The notes under the pieces are model-generated. The model did no database searches and had not been told where the DNA came from. It saw nothing but the letters and a program-made list of their open reading frames with translations. From Gelidibacter gilvus (GTDB lineage: Bacteria > Bacteroidota > Bacteroidia > Flavobacteriales > Flavobacteriaceae), in assembly GCF_004115975.1 (NCBI RefSeq), contig NZ_SDDZ01000017.1, positions 16,618-80,617 on the forward strand: a stretch of DNA of 64,000 nt, read 5' to 3'. Below, piece by piece: positions 18,344 to 26,578 of the stretch. Every line of letters starts with the position of its first letter. Positions within the stretch are counted from its first letter, which is position 1. Both the position numbers and the translations under genes were made by a program.

Positions 18344-18826
18344 ATGAAGGAAATTAAAATTGAAACCCTGCTTAACGTTTATGAAACTTTAGATGAGCTT
18401 CCCAAAGATGTTGTTGATTTGATGAAAAGGGCCATGGAAGCAAGGGATAAGTCCTATTCGCCATATTCCAAATTTAGCGTAGGTACAGCACTTCTGCTTG
18501 AAAATAATGAAATCATCACCGGTAGCAATCAAGAAAACGCGTCCTATCCATCAGGATTATGTGCCGAAAGAACAGCAATTTTTTATGCAGGAGCGCAATT
18601 CCCCGATGTGGTCATCAAAAGAATGGCAATTATTGCAGGTTCAAGATTGAAGATTACAGACAAACCAATTCCACCATGTGGCGCATGTCGTCAATCTATA
18701 GCTGAATATGAAATAAAGCAAGATTCGCCTATTGAAATCTACTTTATGGGGGAGAAGGGAAAGGTAGTTCGATCACATTCTTTAGCAAATCTTCTTCCAT
18801 TGGTGTTTGATAAAACAGTTCTATAA
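18344..18826 (+). CDS. cdd: cytidine deaminase
   Basis: The product has 160 residues, slightly longer than the 130-residue tetrameric form because of an N-terminal extension. It deaminates cytidine and deoxycytidine to uridine in pyrimidine salvage. Zinc and catalytic signatures are complete: CAERTA (Cys, catalytic Glu) and PCGACRQ (two Cys). SPYSKFSVGTALLLENNEIITGSNQENASYP is the substrate-binding region. It lies between terminators of porV and the promoter of pdhA, so it is likely a single transcript. Confidence 0.95.
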   Translation: MKEIKIETLLNVYETLDELPKDVVDLMKRAMEARDKSYSPYSKFSVGTALLLENNEIITGSNQENASYPSGLCAERTAIFYAGAQFPDVVIKRMAIIAGSRLKITDKPIPPCGACRQSIAEYEIKQDSPIEIYFMGEKGKVVRSHSLANLLPLVFDKTVL

Positions 18827-18879
18827 CGATTTCGTAGAAGTTTTACGATTTTCAGCTTTTTCATTAATGGTTAATGTGT

Positions 18880-18887
18880 TACTTTTG
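18880..18887 (+). promoter_or_regulatory. -7 promoter element for pdhA-pdhC
   Basis: TACTTTTG matches TAnnTTTG 145 bp before the pdhA ATG. The long leader (about 18895-19032) contains GTCCCGATTCGATTGGGATC, a short potential hairpin of unknown role. Confidence 0.4.
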
Positions 18888-19032
18888 TTATCCGTTTAGT
18901 GAAGCACAACTTTTGGAGGTTTAAAAAACGAACCAAAAATTGATAGTTGAACTAGTCCCGATTCGATTGGGATCTTCAGCTCTCTAAACTCGAAACTATA
19001 TTATGTATTTAATTTTTTAGAAATTATTTCGG

Positions 19033-20031
19033 ATGCAAAAGATAACTAAGGAGGTTTACCTCAAATGGTATGAAGACATGTTGTTCTGGAGAAAGTTTGA
19101 AGACAAACTTGCTGCAGTTTATATTCAACAGAAAGTAAGAGGTTTTCTTCATTTATATAATGGGCAAGAAGCTATTTTAGCTGGAGCATTGCACGCTATG
19201 GACTTGACAAAGGATAAAATGATTACTGCTTATCGTAACCATGTCCAGCCAATTGGTATGGGCGAGGATCCAAAACGCGTGATGGCAGAGTTATATGGTA
19301 AAGCCACAGGAACTTCCCAAGGTCTTGGAGGATCCATGCATATCTTTTCAAAGGAACATCGTTTTTATGGCGGTCACGGTATTGTAGGAGGTCAAATTCC
19401 ATTAGGTGCTGGGATTGCTTTTGGTGATAAATATCACGGTATTGACGCCGTTACTTTATGCTGTTTTGGTGATGGTGCAGCCCGTCAAGGGTCTTTGCAT
19501 GAAGCCTTTAATATGGCTATGTTATGGAAACTTCCAGTGGTGTTTGTTTGTGAAAACAACGGCTATGCCATGGGAACGTCAGTAGCACGTTCTGCCAATC
19601 ATACAGAAATATGGAAATTAGGTTTAGGCTATGAAATGCCTTGCGGACCTGTTGACGGAATGAACCCAGTAAAAGTGGCAGAAGCTTTTGATGAAGCTAT
19701 CCAACGCGCACGACGTGGTGATGGACCAACATTTTTGGAGTTGAAAACATACCGATACAGAGGCCACTCCATGAGTGATGCCCAGAGTTATAGAACCAAA
19801 GATGAGGTTAAGGAATATCAAAAAATAGATCCAATCACACAAGTGAAAGAGGTTATTCTTGAGAAAAAATACGCCACGGAAGAGGATCTGAAAGTAATTG
19901 ATCAGCGTGTGAAGGATCTCGTGACGGAATGTGAGAAATTCGCTGATGAATCTCCATATCCAGAAAAAAGCGTCATGTATGATGCCGTTTATGAGCAGGA
20001 AGATTATCCATTTATACAACACAAAATATAA
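19033..20031 (+). CDS. pdhA: pyruvate dehydrogenase E1 component, alpha subunit
   Basis: The product has 332 residues. With the beta subunit it decarboxylates pyruvate using thiamine diphosphate and reductively acetylates the lipoyl group of E2. The ThDP motif is GDGAARQGSLHEAFNMA followed by CENNGYAMGT (about 148-178); GGSMHIFSKEHRFYGGHGIVGGQIPLGAG and the phosphorylation-loop-like YRYRGHSMSDAQSYRTKDE are typical of E1 alpha. It is followed 3 bp later by pdhC. The beta subunit and E3 are not in this window. Confidence 0.95.
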   Translation: MQKITKEVYLKWYEDMLFWRKFEDKLAAVYIQQKVRGFLHLYNGQEAILAGALHAMDLTKDKMITAYRNHVQPIGMGEDPKRVMAELYGKATGTSQGLGGSMHIFSKEHRFYGGHGIVGGQIPLGAGIAFGDKYHGIDAVTLCCFGDGAARQGSLHEAFNMAMLWKLPVVFVCENNGYAMGTSVARSANHTEIWKLGLGYEMPCGPVDGMNPVKVAEAFDEAIQRARRGDGPTFLELKTYRYRGHSMSDAQSYRTKDEVKEYQKIDPITQVKEVILEKKYATEEDLKVIDQRVKDLVTECEKFADESPYPEKSVMYDAVYEQEDYPFIQHKI

Positions 20032-20034
20032 GCT

Positions 20035-21708
20035 ATGGCAGAAGTAATAAATATGCCGCGTTTGAGTGACACCATGGAAGAAGGAACCGTGGCAACGTGG
20101 TTAAAAAAAGTAGGAGATAAGATAGTGGAAGGCGATATTTTGGCTGAAATTGAAACCGATAAGGCGACGATGGAGTTTGAATCTTTTCATGAAGGCACAT
20201 TACTTTATATTGGTATTCAAGAAGGAGAGACCACTAAGGTGGACGAGTTATTGGCAATTATTGGTGAAGAAGGTGAAGATATTTCTGATTTGATTGATGG
20301 CGGTTCTTCGGATAAAAAAGAAGAAAAGTCAGAGGATAAATCGTCTGAAAAAGAATCTAAAGAAAAAGAAGAGGATGATTCAGAAAGTGATTCTGATGAA
20401 GAAACTTCTGAAGAGAAAGATCCTTCTGGAGAATTACCGGAAGGCGTTACAGTTGTGACCATGCCGCGATTGAGTGATACGATGGAAGAAGGTACTGTAG
20501 CAACATGGCTTAAAAAAGTAGGTGATAAGGTTGAAGAAGGAGATATCCTTGCGGAAATCGAAACGGATAAGGCAACGATGGAATTTGAATCTTTCCAATC
20601 GGGTACCTTACTATTTATAGGATTAGATGAAGGTGAAACAGCAAAAGTAGATTCTTTATTGGCAATTATTGGTCCTGAAGGAACTGATGCCGCTGCGATT
20701 GCTAAAAATCACCAATCGAAAGGATCTGCTAAGAAAGAAGACGCTCCTAAAAAGAAAAGTGCCGATTCTGATAAAAAAGAAACCTCTAAAGCAACTGCTA
20801 AGGAAGAAAAAAAGGAAGTTTCAACTTCAAGTTCATCAACTTCAGATGGTAGTCGCGTGTTCGTATCGCCTTTGGCCCGGAAAATGGCTGAAGAAAAAGG
20901 GATCAACTTATCTCACGTAAAAGGTTCTGGAGAAAATGGACGCGTTATCAAACGTGATATTGAAAATTATACCCCAGAGGTAAGCGCCGCGCCAGCCGCA
21001 GTTGGACAAGTTGCCGCCTCCGGACAAGAAGATTTTATTGAGAAACCAAACTCGCAAATGCGTAAAATAATTGCGAAACGTTTGGCGGAATCTAAATTTA
21101 CTGCGCCTCATTATTATCTAAACGTGGAGTTTGATATGGATAAGGCCATTGCTTTTAGAACACAGGTTAATGCTATTCCAGATACAAAAATATCGTTCAA
21201 TGATATGATAGTTAAGGCTTGTGCCTTAGCATTGAAACAGTTTCCACAAGTCAACTCGCAATGGTTTGACGATAAGATCCGATTGAACAATCACGTACAT
21301 ATTGGCGTCGCGGTGGCAGTTGAAGACGGATTGGTGGTGCCAGTGGTTCGATTTGCAGATGCATTAAGTTTGTCGGAAATTGGTGCGAAGGTTAAAGACT
21401 ATGCAGGACGTTCTAGAACAAAAAAATTGACTCCTCAAGAAATGGAAGGGAGTACGTTTACCATTTCTAATTTAGGAATGTTTGGTATTGAAAGTTTTAC
21501 GTCCATTATCAATCAGCCTAATTCAGCGATATTATCTGTGGGCGCCATTCTTGAAAAGCCAGTTGTTAGAGACGGACAGATTGTTGTAGGCCATACCATG
21601 AAACTTTCTTTGGCATGTGATCATAGAACGGTTGATGGAGCTACTGGAGCGGAGTTTTTGCAAACTTTAAAAGGCTTTGTTGAAAATCCAATTTCGATGT
21701 TAGTTTAA
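20035..21708 (+). CDS. pdhC: pyruvate dehydrogenase E2 (dihydrolipoamide acetyltransferase)
   Basis: The product has 557 residues. Two lipoyl domains are visible (about 3-78 and 139-214) with the lipoyl lysines K43 and K179, each in ETDKATMEFES. Acidic and Lys/Ser-rich linkers follow, then a peripheral-subunit-binding domain (VFVSPLARKMAEEKGINLSH region) and the catalytic acetyltransferase domain ending in DHRTVDGATGAEFL, which holds the active-site His and Asp. The two lipoyl domains are nearly identical to each other in sequence, suggesting a recent internal duplication or conversion. It is the second gene of the pdhA-pdhC operon. Confidence 0.95.
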   Translation: MAEVINMPRLSDTMEEGTVATWLKKVGDKIVEGDILAEIETDKATMEFESFHEGTLLYIGIQEGETTKVDELLAIIGEEGEDISDLIDGGSSDKKEEKSEDKSSEKESKEKEEDDSESDSDEETSEEKDPSGELPEGVTVVTMPRLSDTMEEGTVATWLKKVGDKVEEGDILAEIETDKATMEFESFQSGTLLFIGLDEGETAKVDSLLAIIGPEGTDAAAIAKNHQSKGSAKKEDAPKKKSADSDKKETSKATAKEEKKEVSTSSSSTSDGSRVFVSPLARKMAEEKGINLSHVKGSGENGRVIKRDIENYTPEVSAAPAAVGQVAASGQEDFIEKPNSQMRKIIAKRLAESKFTAPHYYLNVEFDMDKAIAFRTQVNAIPDTKISFNDMIVKACALALKQFPQVNSQWFDDKIRLNNHVHIGVAVAVEDGLVVPVVRFADALSLSEIGAKVKDYAGRSRTKKLTPQEMEGSTFTISNLGMFGIESFTSIINQPNSAILSVGAILEKPVVRDGQIVVGHTMKLSLACDHRTVDGATGAEFLQTLKGFVENPISMLV

Positions 21709-21799
21709 GTACGAATTTTGTAATCTTGTGTGAATGAGTATTTAATTATACTCAAGACATGATCAGTTGAGACATATATACATGTATTAATATAAATAG

Positions 21800-21834
21800 A
21801 AAAAACCTGTTTCATTGTAAGAAGCAGGTTTTTC
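21800..21834 (+). terminator. terminator after pdhC
   Basis: AAAAACCTGTTTC / GAAGCAGGTTTTT pair imperfectly around a short loop with trailing T residues, about 90 bp past the pdhC stop. Confidence 0.75.
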
Positions 21835-21859
21835 TATATGAGACGAACTATAGATTATT

Positions 21860-22858
21860 ATGAAAAAGATTTATTTACTTGGTGTTATTTTAATTTTTGC
21901 CTCGTGTAAAACAAAAGTTCAGGAATCTCCTGAAAATGGCACAAACGATATGGATTTAGCTGAAAATGCTTCAGTAAGCAAGACCTTAGATTTCGTGACC
22001 AGTGCGGAACTTAAAGAAACCGTATTTTATTTGGCGTCAGACGAGCTTCGTGGCCGTGCGACAGGCTCAGAAGGCATTGAGAAAGCAGCCGTTTATATCG
22101 AGGACAAATTCAAATCATATCATGTTGCCCCGTATTTTGAAACCTATCGGGATCATTATAAGGCGCAAGGAATGGATGCGACCAATGTTGTGGGATATAT
22201 AGAAGGTAACGATCCAGAATTGAAGAAGGAATTTATCATTCTAGGTGCGCACTATGACCATATTGGAGTTGTGAATGCTGTTGATGGCGATTCTATTGCC
22301 AACGGTGCCAATGACGATGCATCAGGCGTGGCAACTGTTTTGGCCATGGCGCGTTATTTTGCTACTAATAAAAACAATAAAAGAAGCATTTTATTTACGC
22401 TTTACTCTGGTGAAGAAATAGGCCTGATGGGGTCAAAACATTTAGCAGAACGCTTAAAAGAGGAGAACATTAATCTTTACACCATGATCAATTTTGAAAT
22501 GATTGGTGTGCCCATGGTCGACAAGGATTATGAGGCTTACTTTACCGGCTTTGATCTGTCAAACATGGCTACAAAGATGAATGATTATGTGAATTATAAG
22601 CTTTTGGATGAATTGCCGAAAGCCAAGGAGTTTCAACTTTTTTACCGTTCGGATAATTATTCGTTTTTTAAAGTTTTCAATAAACCTGCCCATGCCATTT
22701 CCACTTTTGATTTTACTAATTTTGACCATTACCATCAAGTGGGAGATGAAGCGGAATTAATGGATTATGAATTTATGGCTGATTTGGTGAATAAATTAAT
22801 TCCAGCATTTGAAGCCATGAGCAATACAACAACCCAAGAAATAAAAATGAATGAGTAA
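21860..22858 (+). CDS. M28-family zinc aminopeptidase, lipoprotein
   Basis: The product has 332 residues. The N-terminus MKKIYLLGVILIFASCK has a lipobox (FASC), so it is exported and lipid-anchored. The M28 metal ligands are visible: GAHYDHIG (His), NGANDDASGVA (Asp), SGEEIGLMGS (catalytic Glu and second Glu), and a late Asp/His in STFDFTNFDHYHQVGDE. It removes N-terminal residues from peptides in the periplasm. Its stop overlaps the following SDR start by 8 nt, so the three genes 21860-24175 form an operon. Confidence 0.92.
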   Translation: MKKIYLLGVILIFASCKTKVQESPENGTNDMDLAENASVSKTLDFVTSAELKETVFYLASDELRGRATGSEGIEKAAVYIEDKFKSYHVAPYFETYRDHYKAQGMDATNVVGYIEGNDPELKKEFIILGAHYDHIGVVNAVDGDSIANGANDDASGVATVLAMARYFATNKNNKRSILFTLYSGEEIGLMGSKHLAERLKEENINLYTMINFEMIGVPMVDKDYEAYFTGFDLSNMATKMNDYVNYKLLDELPKAKEFQLFYRSDNYSFFKVFNKPAHAISTFDFTNFDHYHQVGDEAELMDYEFMADLVNKLIPAFEAMSNTTTQEIKMNE

Positions 22859-23534
22859 AAATATCGTTATCACAGGAACTAGTAGAGGAATTGGCTATGA
22901 ATTGGTGAAATTATTCGCCAAACAAGGACATCAGGTTTTGGCATTGTCCAGAAATGATGGCCCTGTAAAAGCCTTGAAATTGAAGAATGTAAAGGCCTTT
23001 TGTTTTGATTTGGGAGATGCTGAAGCTTATTTGAAAGTGCAAGATTATATTACTGAACATTGGCAACATGTGGACGCATTGATCAACAACGCCGGACACG
23101 TGCTCAATAAGCCTTTTGAAAAGACAACGGTCAGCGATTTTGAAGAAGTCTACCGTACCAATGTTTTTGGGATGGCAGAGTTGACAAGAGTCCTTATTCC
23201 CTATATGGCAAAGAACAGTCATGTGGTTACCATGAGTTCCATGGGAGGTGTTCAGGGTAGTATGAAATTTCCAGGACTTGCCGCCTATAGTTCTAGTAAA
23301 GCTGCAGTAATTACCTTAACGGAATTGCTTGCAGAAGAATATAAGGATTCTGGTATTTCCTTCAATGTATTGGCGTTGGGTGCGGTTCAGACTGAAATGT
23401 TGGAAGAAGCTTTTCCAGGTTATAAAGCCCCGATAACACCTGAAGAAATAGCGGAATATATTGTTGATTTTTCATTAAAAGGGCAAAAATTTTATAACGG
23501 AAAATTACTTCAAGTTTCCAATTCGACCCCATAA
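22851..23534 (+). CDS. short-chain dehydrogenase/reductase
   Basis: The product has 227 residues, a classical SDR. The cofactor loop is TGTSRGIGYELVKLF (GxxxGxG pattern), LINNAGHV marks the NAG motif, and the catalytic Tyr-Lys is in AYSSSKAAV with the Ser in TMSSMGG. The substrate cannot be read. The start overlaps the upstream peptidase gene by 8 nt and the next gene follows after 2 bp, so translation is probably coupled. Confidence 0.92.
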   Translation: MSKNIVITGTSRGIGYELVKLFAKQGHQVLALSRNDGPVKALKLKNVKAFCFDLGDAEAYLKVQDYITEHWQHVDALINNAGHVLNKPFEKTTVSDFEEVYRTNVFGMAELTRVLIPYMAKNSHVVTMSSMGGVQGSMKFPGLAAYSSSKAAVITLTELLAEEYKDSGISFNVLALGAVQTEMLEEAFPGYKAPITPEEIAEYIVDFSLKGQKFYNGKLLQVSNSTP

Positions 23535-23536
23535 TT

Positions 23537-24175
23537 ATGTCTAAGTATAAGTGTGTTATTTTTGATTGTGACGGTGTTTTGGTAGATAGTGAGCCGATCG
23601 CTAATCAAGTGTTGGTTGAAATGGCCAATGAATATGGCGCTAATATCGATTTGGATTATGCTTTGCGAAATTTTAAAGGCACGTCCATGCAGAACTGTTA
23701 TGCCCAAGTTGCGGAGTTGGCCACACAAAGATTACCAGATGATTTTATGCCAAATTTCAGGGAACGTAGTTTTGAATCCTTTAGAAAAAATATTCAACCG
23801 GTAGAGGGTGTCACTGAGGTTATTGAAAGCCTGGACATGCCATTCTGCGTGGCCTCAAGCGGACCAGAAAATAAGATTCGGCTTAATTTAGAGTTAACAG
23901 GGTTATTGCCTCATTTTGAAGGCAATATTTTCAGTTGCTTTACCATAAGAAAATGGAAGCCAGATCCCGCTGTTTTTCTCTGGGCTGCAGAAACTATGGG
24001 TTTTCATCCCAGTGAATGCTTGGTCATTGAAGACAGTATGAGTGGGGTAAATGCAGCTTTAAATGGAGGTTTTGATGTCTTTGGGTTTACAGCACATGAT
24101 TATAATAACGAACTCGAAGGAAACGCCACATTAACTTTTAATGAGATGTCACAACTCTTAAAGTTGATGAAGTAA
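23537..24175 (+). CDS. HAD-superfamily hydrolase (beta-phosphoglucomutase-like)
   Basis: The product has 212 residues with all HAD motifs: FDCDGVLVDSEP (nucleophile Asp and acid Asp, about 8-19), CVASSGPENK (motif II Ser), the motif III Lys in RKWKPDPAVFL, and VIEDSMSGVNAA (motif IV). The cap is the helical type of the phosphoglucomutase/phosphatase branch. It is probably a sugar-phosphate or similar small-molecule phosphatase. It is the third gene of the peptidase-SDR-HAD operon. Confidence 0.92.
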   Translation: MSKYKCVIFDCDGVLVDSEPIANQVLVEMANEYGANIDLDYALRNFKGTSMQNCYAQVAELATQRLPDDFMPNFRERSFESFRKNIQPVEGVTEVIESLDMPFCVASSGPENKIRLNLELTGLLPHFEGNIFSCFTIRKWKPDPAVFLWAAETMGFHPSECLVIEDSMSGVNAALNGGFDVFGFTAHDYNNELEGNATLTFNEMSQLLKLMK

Positions 24176-24244
24176 AATATTCTCCTTGTGGGAAATAGAG
24201 CCTATTCCCAAGTGTGTTTTTTCAATCCAGAGCGTTTCTCAAAC

Positions 24245-24454
24245 CTATTTGATCTTGGTTAGTGCTGAGCCCTTATGCGCCGCAATATGATCGGTTTTGT
24301 CACTTTTAATTTCATACTGTGGCTCATCTTTGCTGGCATGATGCGTGTAGCCCTTATAATCAAAATCGGAATGGTGCACTTTTATGATTTTTCCTGAGAC
24401 ATGTCCAGCCTCGGAATTCCATTTGACATGATCTCCAACTTTAAAATTTGTCAT
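24245..24454 (-). CDS. DUF2945 (hypervirulence-associated TUDOR-like) small protein
   Basis: The product has 69 residues: FKVGDHVKWNSEAGHVSGKI near the N-terminus, then YKGYTHHASKDEPQYEIKSDKTDHIAAHKGSAL. This pattern is the DUF2945 or HVA1 family, a small SH3/TUDOR-like barrel found in bacteria and fungi, without an established function. It is convergent with the HAD gene and upstream of the sigma-factor gene stop by 120 bp. No partner gene is evident. Confidence 0.85.
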   Translation of the reverse strand: MTNFKVGDHVKWNSEAGHVSGKIIKVHHSDFDYKGYTHHASKDEPQYEIKSDKTDHIAAHKGSALTKIK

Positions 24455-24574
24455 AATCCTTGTGAATTAGCGATTTTTAAATATGTGTTTTTATAAGTAG
24501 TCACGGTTTTTCACGACCTAAGTCTTGATTCTAACAGCGAAAAAGTCTTTTCTAAAAGCAGTCTTATTTCTTTT

Positions 24575-25246
24575 CTATATGTTTTTCATTACATTTTCCG
24601 TAATCCTATCACATCTGCTAAAACCGAATTCATAAATATTGTTATCATGAGAGAGTTCAAAAAGTTTATCTTTTAGCATTTCTTTTGAACGGTGCAAACG
24701 CACTTTAACATTGGACAGTGATAAATCTAAGGCTACCGCGATTTCATTTGAACTCATGCCTTCAACCTCCTTCATCATATAAACAATTTTATACTTGGCG
24801 TCTAGGTGGTCTATCGCGTTTTCCAACACTTGTCTTGCTTCCTTTTGTATCATTTTTTCCTGCGGATTCAATTGCTTGTGATCTGGTATTTCTAAAAGGC
24901 TATCTTGCTTAACATGCTCAGCATGCTGATTAATGTGAAATAACTTTCCTTTTTCTTTTAATCTCGCCAATGCTTCGTTAATGGCAATGCGAATGAGCCA
25001 TGTTGAAAATGATGCCTCCAGTTTGAATTGATAGAGCTTGGTAAATCCTTTGATATAACTGTTTTGCATGATGTCCTCGATTTCGGCTTCATCATTGAGA
25101 TAGCTTCTTATAATGCGATACAGTTTTTGGTTGTTTCGTCTTACTAAAATCTCATAGAGTTCTTTTTCTCCAGAAAGAATTCGTCTGATAATTTCTGGTT
25201 CTTCTAATTTTTGTCGGTTAAAATTGTTAATATTTATGGCTTCCAT
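24575..25246 (-). CDS. ECF-type RNA polymerase sigma factor
   Basis: The product has 223 residues. Region 2 is visible at ILVRRNNQKLYRIIRSYLNDEAEIEDIMQNSYIKGFTKLYQF and region 4 at HLDAKYKIVYMMKEVEGMSSNEIAVALDLSLSNVKVRLHRSKEML. A short C-terminal tail, LFELSHDNNIYEFGFSRCDRITENVM, contains a Cys and is a feature of some ECF groups. No anti-sigma gene is adjacent; the divergent neighbour is a DoxX-like membrane protein, and a perfect palindrome separates them. Candidate targets are the YceI/porin genes nearby; this is inference. Confidence 0.92.
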   Translation of the reverse strand: MEAININNFNRQKLEEPEIIRRILSGEKELYEILVRRNNQKLYRIIRSYLNDEAEIEDIMQNSYIKGFTKLYQFKLEASFSTWLIRIAINEALARLKEKGKLFHINQHAEHVKQDSLLEIPDHKQLNPQEKMIQKEARQVLENAIDHLDAKYKIVYMMKEVEGMSSNEIAVALDLSLSNVKVRLHRSKEMLKDKLFELSHDNNIYEFGFSRCDRITENVMKNI

Positions 25247-25289
25247 CTTGACATGATTTTTGTTTTAGATAGATAAAACGATAAAAAGT

Positions 25290-25303
25290 TACAAAATTTT
25301 GTA
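25290..25303. promoter_or_regulatory. perfect 14-bp palindrome between the sigma factor and DoxX-like genes
   Basis: TACAAAATTTTGTA is a perfect palindrome in the 114-bp divergent gap. It lies 44 bp from the sigma ATG and 58 bp from the DoxX ATG, where an operator or a divergent-promoter element could act. No known regulator's consensus is assigned. Confidence 0.4.
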
Positions 25304-25360
25304 TCCTTTTTTATGATTTTCCATCAAAAGATGGTAACAAACTTTAAAAAACATTAAATC

Positions 25361-25741
25361 ATGGATTCAAATGTACAGTTAGTAAGAAACATTTTGAAAT
25401 ACACTTTTGGTCTTGTACCAATTGTGGCAGGATTAGATAAATTCACTAATATCTTGACCAATTGGACGCAGTACCTAGGGGATGGGATGGTAGAAATCCT
25501 TCCTTTTGAGCCTTCAGTTTTTATGATGATTATTGGTGTTATTGAAATTGTAGCGGGTTTTTTAGTCCTCACAAGAACCAAGTTTGGCGCTTATCTCGTT
25601 TCAATATGGTTGGTGCTGATTGCCTTGAGTTTAATATTTAGCGGGATCTATTTAGATGTAGCCGTTAGAGATATTGTAATGGCGATAGGTGCATTTTCAT
25701 TGGCTAAATTGTCAGAAAATACGATCAAAGCTAGAGTTTAA
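25361..25741 (+). CDS. DoxX-like small membrane protein
   Basis: The product has 126 residues and four predicted membrane helices: near residues 7-25 (FGLVPIVAGLDKF), 49-68 (FMMIIGVIEIVAGFLVL), 72-92 (FGAYLVSIWLVLIALSLIFSG) and 97-115. The layout and GLDKFTNILTNW fit the DoxX family, quinone-related or unknown in function. It is divergent from the ECF sigma gene, and probably under linked control. Confidence 0.8.
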   Translation: MDSNVQLVRNILKYTFGLVPIVAGLDKFTNILTNWTQYLGDGMVEILPFEPSVFMMIIGVIEIVAGFLVLTRTKFGAYLVSIWLVLIALSLIFSGIYLDVAVRDIVMAIGAFSLAKLSENTIKARV

Positions 25742-25885
25742 AATTCCTGGTTCTATCCGATAGCTACAATCTTACTTTGGTGGATTGGCGTATTAATGTA
25801 TGGGGAGAAAATATAAAGGAAATGATTGGTTAGAGGTAAAATGTCTCGTTTCCATCTGTTTGGATTATTTCTGAAAGAGGAGTAT

Positions 25886-26470
25886 TTAACTCTCTTCAAC
25901 GACCAGTTTGAAACTAATTTCAATTTCATCTGAAACTACGACCAAACCAAACATTTTTTTAGGTGCTTCCAATTTGAAGTCTTTAATGTTCAATTTAAGT
26001 TTTCCGGAAATCAACCAATTTTCTAAATTCTGATATGTTGTTTCCATGTGATAAGATCGTGTCAAACCAGCGATTTCAATATCAATTAAAGCATCCGCCA
26101 TATTTTTTTTGTGCGATTTCAAATTAATTTGTTTTAAGGTCAGAGAAATTCTAGGGTAGATGTCTGATTGTAATAACCCGTGAAAATCTTTGTTAATTCC
26201 CTTTCCTCCGCAATCAAATCCATTGTTCTCTAAAATGAGCACCGACTTTTCAAATTTGATAATATCGTGTTCTTTTTCATAATGGATCTGAATAGGTTTA
26301 TTTAGGTTCTGTATTTCGTATGCGCAAGTAAAATCCTTAACATTACTAGTGCCATTGATCTGTAATTCACTTTTGGGAGTAATGCGTATGGTTTTACTGT
26401 TTTTTACAGTATTTATTTTGGAAAAAGAAACCAAAATTAGAAACGGTAAAATAAAGAGAAATCTTTTCAT
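25886..26470 (-). CDS. YceI-family periplasmic protein 1
   Basis: The product has 194 residues with a signal-like start MKRFLFILPFLILVSFSK. The YceI lipocalin-like barrel is recognisable from INGTSNVKDFTCAYE, through KFEKSVLILENN and IEIAGLTRSYHMET, to the C-terminal GLVVVSDEIEISFKLVVEE. YceI proteins bind isoprenoid-type lipids and are stress-induced in the periplasm of other bacteria. It lies downstream of a terminator that closes the porin gene, so it probably has its own promoter. Confidence 0.85.
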   Translation of the reverse strand: MKRFLFILPFLILVSFSKINTVKNSKTIRITPKSELQINGTSNVKDFTCAYEIQNLNKPIQIHYEKEHDIIKFEKSVLILENNGFDCGGKGINKDFHGLLQSDIYPRISLTLKQINLKSHKKNMADALIDIEIAGLTRSYHMETTYQNLENWLISGKLKLNIKDFKLEAPKKMFGLVVVSDEIEISFKLVVEES

Positions 26471-26511
26471 GGTTCTATTTATTATGCGGCTACAATATAT
26501 TTAAAAAAAAA

Positions 26512-26554
26512 CTAACCCCATTCATTTAGTGGACGACTAAATAAATGAGGTTAG
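26512..26554 (-). terminator. terminator after the porin gene
   Basis: An imperfect stem of about 18 bp (CTAACC-CATT-ATTTAG with its complement) closes an 8-nt loop, followed on the minus strand by T8. It is 25 bp past the porin stop. Confidence 0.85.
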
Positions 26555-26578
26555 CTACTATAAACACTAATTTGTTAG

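Noticed and set aside
20217..20906. Minus-strand Ser-rich frames of 65-81 residues within pdhC
   Set aside because: Antisense to the Glu/Lys-rich linkers of the E2 protein; composition bias explains them.
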